This document shows positions 45,534 through 55,080 of a DNA stretch of 64,000 nucleotides, piece after piece. The notes below the pieces were generated by a model that was given only the letters and a program-made list of their open reading frames with translations, was not told the origin of the DNA and made no database searches. The position numbers were made by a program, and so were the translations under genes. The DNA is taken from contig NC_057020.1 of NCBI RefSeq assembly GCF_000002595.2, positions 3,570,706 through 3,634,705 on the forward strand, given 5' to 3'. Each line of letters begins with the position of its first letter. The stretch's first letter is position 1. This DNA comes from Chlamydomonas reinhardtii. Taxonomy: Eukaryota; Chlorophyta; Chlorophyceae; Chlamydomonadales; Chlamydomonadaceae.

Positions 45534-46526
45534 ATGGACGCAGTGGCGCTTCAGGCTCTAGCTCGGGGTGAGCAGGGGGGCTGGCAGGGCGTGGCGTTCA
45601 GTAATGGTAGTTTCTGCAGCCCAGCCATACGGTACACGATGGCAGCCGCTTGAGCTTCCGTGCCGGCCCCTTTGGAATGGTTGCTGCTGCTTTGATTGAC
45701 TCCAGATATCCTCCGCTGTCCCCACCTATGCAGGACCTGCGACCTTGGCGCAGCATCTGCCGGCATGCACCCAGCTGCTGCAGCGAAGTCTTCCCGGCTT
45801 GGCTGCTGCCGCCCCCGCGGCCGCCGCTGGCTCGAACGCGAGCCCCGCTCCGGCTGCAGCCGCCCAGTATGGCAGTGCTGCCAGTTGCGCTAACAGCAGT
45901 GGCAGCAGTAGCAGCACTGGCAGCGGCAAAACAGGCAGCGGCGCACCCGGACACGGCCGCCGCGGCGGCTGGCATGGCCGGGGCTCATGGACTGCCTCCT
46001 CCTCCTCCCACTGCTGGGCCTTGAGCGCCGCCGCCGCCGCCGCCGCGGCCGCCGCAGCTGTCGGCTCCATGTCAGCTGTTGTGCTCGCAGACGCTCCTGG
46101 CAGCAGTGGGGTAAGCCCGTGATGGCATCTGAGGTAGATTACCGATGTGCCGTCTGGTCTGCACAGGGCCTTCCCTTGAGTCTGTTGGGATAGGCACCAG
46201 CCTGCTTCACGCCGACACCGCGCCCTCGCCAAATGGGTTTTACTGCCGTATCGCACCCACTCCCGCACAGCCACTGCGTGACGCCGTAGCAGCCGCCAGC
46301 CAAGCCCTTGCATCTGCCTGGACCGAGGTGGAGGAAATGTTTGGCCGCGTCAACGCGCGTCTGCCCTCGTACGCACCGGTTTTGTCGGTGAGAACGCCTC
46401 TCAGGCGCTTTGGTGCCGTCGCCCCCTGCCCCTGTGTGCCCTCTGCTGGGCTCCTGTCCTGTATGTGCGCATGCCCTCAGCTGGCCTTGGTGCTAACCGG
46501 TGCGGTCTCCACAGCCACAAACCCCG

Positions 46527-46571
<45 letters not shown>

Positions 46572-47283
46572 GAATTAAAGAGCACAAGGAAGGATCGCGC
46601 AAAGACAGTGTATGTGATGCAGCAATGCGACGGTTTACGTTTTGTGTGTATGCGTGTGTGCGTGTGTGTGCGACCGACCCGCTGCAGGGAGCCGCGCCCA
46701 GTGCCGAAGAGGTGCACGGCGCCCTGGAGGTGACGGTGCCCATTCGTGACGGCGCTGACGTGGACGGCATCATGCAGGTGAGGGGCACAGGGGCGGCGGG
46801 GGCGTGAGGCAGCGGGGGCTGGGGGCTGGGGTGTGGAGGCACGGGGCTGGATGTGAGGGTGGGGGTGAGCGGCGGGCCGGCAGCCGTGGCCTCGCTGCGG
46901 GCAGGGACACACGGACCAGTCACTGCGCTGCTCACAGTCCCCGCGGCTGCTCATGTGCAGGAGATGAGGCAGGGATTCGGTCGCGGCAGCGTCAGCTACA
47001 GCGTGAGTGGGGTGCGCTGTCGGAAGTCAGCGGCGCTCCTGAGCCGCGGCCCTCCATCCGCAATGTTTTACCTATACAAACAGTGCTGGCCAGCATCTGG
47101 GACACCGCAACCATGCCTGCGCCACTGCGTTGGTCGCCGCCACAAGCATCCCGATCCTCTGTGCACACATATCCACCCACGCACCCATGCGCATGCCCAT
47201 CCACACACCCACACACACACACACCCACACACGTTTTCCTTGTGCTCTTTACACACACACACACACACATACACACGACACAC

Positions 47284-47334
<51 letters not shown>

Positions 47335-50300
47335 TTGCTGCATGGCGCAGGAGTCTGTGTTCGGCGCATCTCGCACGGTGCAGCTGGAGGTGCGGCCCGA
47401 CCCCCGCCGGCCCGAGGCCACAGTGCGCATGCAGCTGTTCGTGCCGCCGCCCGGGGGCAGCGAGCAGGCGCAGGTGAGGGCCGCGCCGGGGAGGGAGGCT
47501 TAGGGGCGGACAAGCTGTTTGCGACTAGGGGGCGGCTTCAAGCTGACGCCTTGGCGGGAGGGCAAGAGCAATACCGCTGGCGGTGGGCCTCACAATTCCG
47601 GGAGGGGGAACACAAGCCCAGCGCCTGCGGTAGGCGCCCATGCGCTCCATTCAACCGCTACACACGGTGCTGCTGCACTGCCGCTCACCCCTGCTGCACT
47701 GCCCCACACCCGCACCGCCGCCGCCGCCGCAGGTGGTTGTGTCCAAGCGGTCCGCCTTCACGCCGGACGAGCTGGCGGCGCTGAAGCGGCTGGTGCTGGC
47801 TGCCAACATCACCTCCTCAGAGGACCGCCCGGCCCGCGGCGCGCGTGCAAGGTGAGCCACCCCACTCCCCAGTCGTGCAGGCGCCGCACTGCACTAGGCG
47901 CCTTGTAACTAGGCGTGTTGGGGCGCGGTCCGGCTTGGCGCCAGGAAGACGACGGTACCCATGCAGCTCGCGTGTTCACAAGATGGCCAGCGGTTGGCGC
48001 GGCACGCACACGTCAACGCGTGCGCTTGCCTGACACACACTGGCGCACACCCCGCACCGCACACGCACGTGCCCTACCGAAGAGCCCAAAGTCCCACACC
48101 CGCGTGCTGCACTAACGCTCCTGTGCCCTCACCTACACATACTGCCGCCGCCACTGCCGCGGCCACTGCAGGCGCCACGGCCTGCACGGCGGCGCTGGCT
48201 CGGAGGCCGAGATGGAGGAGCTGAACCGGCAGATGGAGGAGGCGCTGGGCGAGCTGGCGCGCGGCGTGTTTGGTGGCCTGCTGGGCGGATCCTTGAGACA
48301 CATGTTTGAGGAGCTGCGGCGGGCGGGCGTGCCCGGCGTGCCCGGGGCGCAGGTAGGGGGCGGCGGGGCGGTAGGGGTGTGTGGTGCGGATGTGGAGCTG
48401 ACTGCGGCAACTTCTGTGACGAGGGGCCGTGGAGCGGCATGTAGTGAGGGGTACAAGGCACCGCAGGCGCGGCTGTCGCAGGGCGTTGGATGGCATTGAG
48501 GGGCGCGTGCCCGCCACGTGCCGCCTAACCTCACCTCGCGCCCTGTTGTCGTGCAGGAGGGTGTCGCCGACGACGACCAGGGTAGGTTGACGGCATGGCT
48601 ATTTGGTTGCGGTATACCGTATGCGGACGTCACGGCAGACCTGCTATGCGCAACGAGGCGTGGCACACGGCTGACGCACGCTGACTTGGGACGCCGACGC
48701 ATGACGCAGGTTGGGGCCCGTTCACAGGCGGCCCACCGAGCGGGCCCTTTGGCGGCGGCTTCCCTCCCGGCGCGGGTGGCGGCGGCGGCCGTGGCGGCTA
48801 TGAGGCCGAGGCGGCCGAGCCGCCCGTGCGGCGGCCCAAGGTGTCTGCGGGCAGTGCGGGCGGACACGACTGGGGTAGCCCCGCGGCAGCGCGCGCCGTG
48901 GAGCAACTGCTGGCCATGGGCGCGCAGGTGCGTGCGTTTGGAGAAGTGACATGCATACATACATACATGCATATAGTTCAGGTATCCGCCTGCGGCCTGC
49001 CTGGCATTGTTCACGTATCCGCCTGCCTGGCTGGTGCGGCTGCACTCCGTTCATGGGCGTGAAGGCGCAAACCGAATAACACGGATCGCGTTGTTTGTCG
49101 CCGCCGCTGCCGCGAAAACCTGCATGCAACATACCCAACTCATGGCCGCACAGGTTTTCCCACCCGGCGGCAAGGAGAAACTGGAGTGGGGTGTGCTGGC
49201 AGGTGAGGCTCCGCGGCGCGGGACTGCTTGAAATGCGCACTGCGCTGCATGGGGGGTTTCACCTCTGGCTTGGCACGCGACGTAGTGCCCTGTCGACCCC
49301 CATCCCCCAACCCGTCGTGACGTCACCCCGCACGGGGTGCCGCCGTCGCTCCCCTGCCCCAGGCTACGACGAACAAAAGCGCACCATCGAGGACTGCCTG
49401 CTGCTGCCGCTGCTGCGGCCCGACGTGTATGCCAAGCTGGCACGCGCCACTCGTAAGACGTACGCCAACAACCGGCCGCGTGCGGTGCTGTTCGAGGGGC
49501 CGCCCGGCACAGGTGCGAGGGGCTGTTCCGCCGCGCTCGTAACCTGCCAGCCTGCGCACCGCACTCACGAGCCTACATCAGAATCCCATGGTCACCCCAA
49601 ATCCCCAATGCCATCATCCAAGCCCCAAGCCTAAACACATGCAAGAAATTCCCAAGCACGCTTTCGTCCGACAAGCCCGAACTCCCCCTGCCTTTGAATT
49701 CGGGCTGCGAAGTCACCACCCCACCAGTTTCAATCGCACCGAGTGCTTCTCACGCGGCCCTACGCCGTACACCACACTGTAGGCAAGACCACCTCTGCGC
49801 GTGTCATCAGCAGCCAGGCCGCGGTGCCGCTCATCTACCTGCCCCTGGAGGCCGTGCTGTCCAAGTGGTACGGCCAGAGCGAGCAGCAGCTGGGGCAGGT
49901 GGGTGGTGCGGCGCGTGTGTGTGGGGAGCGAATCACGGCACAACAACGTGCAGTCGCTTGCCTGTGATCCAAACGTGCCATACCGTAATCTGAATGTCGT
50001 GGCCCCGTAGCTTGCGGCTAGCTGAAGTCCTGTAAGGTGGCGAGCGGATGCCACTGACATGGCTACGGGTGCACTCGCTGTCATGCGTCCCTGCCTCCCA
50101 CTGCCTCCCGTCACTCACTCACCCACCCGTCTACCCACCCCTGCCCACCCGCCCACCCGCCTGCACCCAACGACACGCGCGCCCGCCGCCTCACCCATCG
50201 CTTCGTGTGCACACAGGTGTTCAAGGCGGCTGAGGCTCTGGGCGGCGCCATCATCTTCCTGGACGAGCTGGACGCACTGGGAGGCAACCGCGAGGTGAGG

Positions 50301-51891
50301 CCGCCCGGAGGCGGCGTCAGTGTCACAGTGTGTGAAGCAGGCATGCCCGCACGGCGCTGCGGAGGCAGTGGCAGGACACGAAACGGGGCATATGTGTTTG
50401 ATGGCCCCCCCTTGTGACGTGGCGAGTGCGTGTGGTTGTGATCCAGGATAGGTCGTGTAGCGCTTGCGCTTGCGCGGCTCGCTAACGTTCGTGGGAGGGG
50501 CGGAGGATCGTAAGGACCAGCCCAAACTAGGCAGTGCTGACGGGTTACGCACCGTGTGCCTGGGGTCTGCCTGCAAAGCCACACCCACCATGCGACTCCG
50601 CCCCGCAGGAGGGCGGCATGCACGAGGTCAGCCGCCGCCTGCTGAGCGTGCTGTTGCGCGAGATGGAGGGCTTCGACGCGGAGACCAAGAAGACGGTGGT
50701 GATCGGCGCCACCAACCGCAAGACAGATCTGGATCCGGCGCTGCTGTCGCGCTTTGACCTGGTGCTCAGCTTCGGCCTGCCGGACGCGGCGTGCAGGTGC
50801 GGCGGCAGGGGAATGATAGGGGGCGGCAGATGCATGTGACCGATGCGTATGCATGTATGCGTACCGTGTGTACATCCCGTACGGCTTTATATCATATGCA
50901 TGTGCGTGATAAGAAGTCAAGAGAAGGGATAAGCAAAACTGTGCGTGCGTACGGTGCGGTACATACGTGCTCGCTCGTGATGGAACATGGCAAGGGGCAG
51001 GAAAGCGTAGTCCCGATGTGTGTGGCTCCCACCCGTGCCCACATAAATGCGTAGCAAGAAGGGACAAGGCATTGGTGCGTCGTTCGCGCGCTGTTACTGT
51101 ACCGACGGTAGCTGGCAGGTTGTGTCGATGTTTTGCTGACGTACATACGTGCTCGCTTGCTTTCTTGGTTTCGCATTGTTATGGGTAGAAGCATCGTCAA
51201 TATCGTACATTTGCTGGCCACGCTCTCCTCCTCGCTCGATTGCATTGGGTTTGGTTGAGTTTGGGCTGGTATCTACAACCCCCCCATAGCTACCCGTCCA
51301 CCTACACTCACGCGCCCATCCACGCCCACCCGGCCCGACACCCGGCACCCCACCCTCAGGAAGCTGATCCTGAAGCAGTACGCGCAGCAGCTCAGTGACT
51401 CGGAGCTGGGGCAGCTGGCGGAACGCACGCCGGGCATGAGCGGGCGCGACCTTCGGGACGTGTGTGAGCACACCGAGCGCCGCTGGGCATCCAAGGTGAG
51501 CCGCGCATGCCGCCTGGTTACGGTACGTGGCTCCACTGCAGGCCTTTCGGCGGTGCACAGGTTCACGATGCAAGCCCCATGGAGTAAGCAGCGGATCTGC
51601 CACTCTAAAAGTCCCGGAAGCCCTGCTTTCACACGCCAACGCCCCACCCCGCAAACGTTGCCCTCGCCTGCGCATGGCCGCGCACCGCCCGCTGCCACGC
51701 AGATCATTCGCGGCGAGGTGCGGGAGGAGGAGCTGCCGCCGCTGCGCGAGTACCTGGCCTCGGCGGCGGAGCGGGCCAGTGCGGTGCAGGCGGTGCAGGC
51801 GCAGGCCAGCAGCGAGGGCGCACTGCGGAGGCTTATGAATGGCGGCGGCGCCGCGGGCGGGCTGCCGGGGTGGTTCAATCGGCAGCAGTAG
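45534..51891 (+). CDS. AAA+ ATPase, similar to plant At4g04180
   Basis: Many small exons. The recognisable chain is 45534-45567, 45734-46110, about 46180-46387, 46688-46776, 46961-47002, about 47351-47471, about 47733-47852, about 48172-48352, several short exons to 49200, then the ATPase core at about 49364-49515, 49789-49897, 50218-50295, 50611-50798, 51361-51495 and 51705-51891. The Walker A GPPGTG|KT is split by an intron. Walker B is AIIFLDELDAL, the sensor/Arg-finger region is VVIGATNRKTDLD ... SRFD, and the lid has TPGMSGRDLRDVCEHTERRW. This order and wording match the plant AAA ATPase At4g04180 from memory. The N-terminal half is Ala/Ser/Gly-rich, with a helical region (EEMFGRVNARLPSYAP); organelle targeting is likely but not proven. 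The exact splicing of exon 3 and of the 48.5-49.2 kb section is unsure. The substrate is unknown. Confidence 0.8.
46530..46568. repeat. (GT)n microsatellite flanking repeat C
   Basis: About 19 units in an AAA-ATPase intron, abutting repeat C copy 2. Confidence 0.95.
46565..46645 (-). repeat. Repeat C, copy 2
   Basis: Inverted relative to 43451-43526. Both copies touch a (CA/GT)n tract on the same side of the repeat. Confidence 0.85.
47253..47332. repeat. (CA)n microsatellite
   Basis: An interrupted CA run just before an AAA-ATPase acceptor (TGGCGCAG), preceded by a partial repeat C. Confidence 0.95.
50513..50532 (+). repeat. Dispersed intronic repeat B, short copy
   Basis: GGACCAGCCCAAACTAGG in an AAA-ATPase intron, in the commoner sense orientation. 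Only the core is left. Confidence 0.5.
51216..51282 (+). repeat. Dispersed intronic repeat B, copy 2
   Basis: Nearly identical to 5581-5646 over the full ~66 bp (GGCCACGCTCTCCTCCTCGC ... GGGTTTGGTTGAGTTTGGGC ... CTACAACCC). Here it lies upstream of a 3' splice site and in the opposite orientation to the gene compared with the other copies. Confidence 0.85.
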
Positions 51892-51956
51892 GCGGTCTGA
51901 GCTCCTTTTCGTTGGGGCTTCAAGGCTGCGGCGCTGTTCTCTAAGGAGCACGGTAC

Positions 51957-51961
51957 TGTAA
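51957..51961 (+). terminator. TGTAA poly(A) signal of the AAA-ATPase gene
   Basis: 66 nt after the stop codon at 51889-51891. Confidence 0.65.
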
Positions 51962-52083
51962 GACGGTTATGCGGGGTGCGATTGTTGTTTTGTGGTTGGC
52001 GGCTGGGTGTGAACGAGACAGTCAAGACTCGTTCAAGGTGCCCCCCTCACGTGCGGCTTGTGCAACCTCTGGATGTGGCTGGA

Positions 52084-52168
52084 TGTGCGATGGGACAGGG
52101 TTTAGGCAGGTTGGCGAGGTCCCGTAGGGTGCAGCTGACGCCCATACCCCAAGCAGACGGCAAACAAT
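52084..52168. repeat. Repeat D, copy 1
   Basis: TGTGCGATGGGACAGGGTTTAGG ... TCCCGTAGGGTGCAGC ... ACGCCCATACCCCAAGCAGACGGCAAACAAT, also present at 62223-62294. This copy has about 13 extra bases after TTTAGG. Confidence 0.85.
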
Positions 52169-53140
52169 GTGGCTGGATGTGTCACCTGAAAGCGGTGCGG
52201 CTCTGGGCAAGCGTAGGCGTGCTCGCGTGCCTCGTGGGTTTCTGTTCCAGCTGCCAGGCCCGTGCCATTCTGACTCAACCGCAATCCAGAAGCCACCCCC
52301 CGTGGAGTTACTTCGCCTTGACGCCGATCCGTTTCGCGGACGCAGAATGCCATATTTTTTTTACACAACATGCATTTATAAACGTCACACCGAGCGAACC
52401 TCCACACGCATTGCTATTAGTCAAATGACACACTCCTTCGCAGTCACCCGGCCCCCGGCCGTGTCAGCCATAATTGACACAATTGAGACGTGTTAATCGG
52501 ACCAACTCAGTCCCTGCCGCGTGCCCGCCTCAGCCACAGAAAATGAACGCATGGCCATTACGGCTATCGACACCGTGTGACGGATGGATGAACGGATTCA
52601 GGCCAAGGCGGGCACTAGCCATGCGCAACACGCCTGCAAATCATTCCCGGGTGCACTGACTGCCGCTGTTCCGACTCGACAGCAGGCTCTCATCCCACGG
52701 GCGCGCGACCATACCGTACGTATACGACACACGACACAACAATTCTATGTGCACTGCGCGCCTGCTTGTCACGCCCAGCCTTGCGGTGGACGCTCCCCAT
52801 GGTTGTACACGCTATGTGGTTAGCAAGGCGGGCACCATCCGGCCCATCCGCCCTCGCTCACGCGCCACGCATGTGCGCGGTGCGCACGCACTGCCAACGA
52901 GGCGGCATGCGCGGCCAGTACTGCTCCATCATCGTTCTTTGATGCGACCGATTTTTCACAACCATAATATCGCGAAACTGGGCACACTCAATTGCACTCT
53001 GGGCCGAGCCCATGGGCCGAGCCAGTTCAGGCTTCTGCCGCTCGCATACGCCTGACTCGCACCATGCCTGCAATCTTGTCAGCCAAAACTTGGAAGGGAA
53101 TCGGGCCCCACTGGCCAACTCCATGAATCATTTGCAATTC

Positions 53141-53144
<4 letters not shown>

Positions 53145-53230
<86 letters not shown>
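53145..53230. repeat. (CA)n microsatellite
   Basis: About 43 uninterrupted units, intergenic. Confidence 0.97.
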
Positions 53231-53239
<9 letters not shown>

Positions 53240-55080
53240 CTTCCGTGCTATCAGGACGATATCAATGGGGCGCATGTGCGGTACTACCTTCAGCTCCACC
53301 CACATGTCGATAACACACGGACAATAGGTCATCATCCCACACGCCCACGCAGCTGTACATGTTCAGTTTGCAGCCCCTACCTATCTACGATCATCCATCT
53401 GTACTCCGGACTGGCTCGGTGGCTGACGGGAGCCGGCTGTTCGTTCGCCTCCTCATGCGCCGTGCCCTTCCGTGCTCCCATCCACAGTCCTTATCCTCGA
53501 GCCATCCAGCGCGCGCCAAAGAGGGTGCCGCGTGCCCCACGCCCCATTGCCTGGACACCCCGCACCCGCCACCGCCGAGCGCCACCCCCTAGCCTACATC
53601 CTTACTAAGCCCAATGAAACAGCAGAAGCAAATAAGAGTCAAGATACCGGTACAGTGCAGGGACCGACGCCCTGCTTTGACGCGCGTGTATCCCGCCGTG
53701 CCCTTGTGTTTCGGTCTGTCATTATTTTGACGTAACTGATAAACACACGGACATACATCAAGAGGGCGGGACGAAACGTGTCCCAGCCACTCAGTCATGC
53801 CGGTCAACCGTGAACCAGTGGCGCTGCCGTATGGTTTATGTAGGCTGCGCCCTGCCCCGCTTCACTCTCTACCTACGCCCCCGTGCACCTGCTGCAATGC
53901 AACAGGCCACTCTCCAGGCTTTCTCCTGCCTTGCCCTGCCTGCCAATTTTGCAGCCAAAAAGATCAAAACGACAGCCGCCAGCCAACACAAGCAGCCTCG
54001 CGCACGCACCTCGTGGAAGGCACTTGCTGGTGTGAGTTCTGTCGCCGCGTGCCTGGCCGACGCCTGCCACACTCGCACCATGCATGCAAAGATCGAGCAT
54101 TCCCAAATTCATATGTGTACCTAACATCTGTGCATGTGCTGCGCTGGGGTTCTCACTGCTACCCTCTGAGACCATCCCGTGCTGTCGGGCACGGGCCATT
54201 GTGCCCCGCCCAACTTTCTGCCTACCTGCACTCAATAACACTCTACAACCACACACGACTCTCACCATTCCCCTACCCGAGAACGATACCACAGTGCAGC
54301 GATGGACCGTCCACAGCTCAGCTGGTGCACACAACCACTGGCCCACGACGCCCCCAGTGGCGGGCAGCCTCCTCTTTCCTTGAACACAAACACCAAAACA
54401 AAAAACTTATAGAGAGACTTCCAGGAATAGTTATGTAGCGGCAACACACTAAACTGTTGTAGACAATGCAAGCACATGCATGTCCCGGGCGGGGATACAC
54501 AGCGCCCGTTATTGCCCGGCGCGGCCAGCTATGGCCAACTGCGCGCGTGCTGCCTCCGGGCGTGCGCCCCCTGCCCCCATGTCATTTGATCTCACTCACA
54601 AACCCGCCTGTGGCCTCCTCGGGCGTTCCGTGGCTGTCGGCATGCACGCGCGAGCGCGCGCACGCCGTCGTCAAAACCGCACATGGCGCGATGATGCAGT
54701 CATCGTTGATAATTGGTGATCATCAAACCGATGCTGAGAACCACGGCATTACTAACACAGCACCCCCTATTCCCATATGCAATTCTGTCACGACGGTTAT
54801 CGACCAACCACTGGCACTCCGCCGCAAAAACAATGTGACACGTCGTTGCTTGCGAGCGGCAGTCTAGGCATTACTTGACTCGCGCCCATGCCCAGCCAGT
54901 AAGCCGGTGCAACGCGCATCGCGTACTTTTCACGTACTCTATTCCATACTACCTTGTTTGCTGGCGTTCAAAATACGTCCTCCCTGCTCCACCTGCACGC
55001 CTGCCCCCTGCCCATGCCACAGTGCACTCACGCTCTCTCACTCCCGTACATCATCTGTCAGCATTGATGACATGCGTCGT

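Larger units (their letters stand above)
51962..55080. other. Intergenic, no supportable gene
   Basis: About 3.1 kb, composition less GC-rich than the genes. It holds one member of a direct repeat pair (52084-52168) and a long (CA)n (53145-53230). No coding stretch resembling a protein was found on either strand. Confidence 0.55.
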
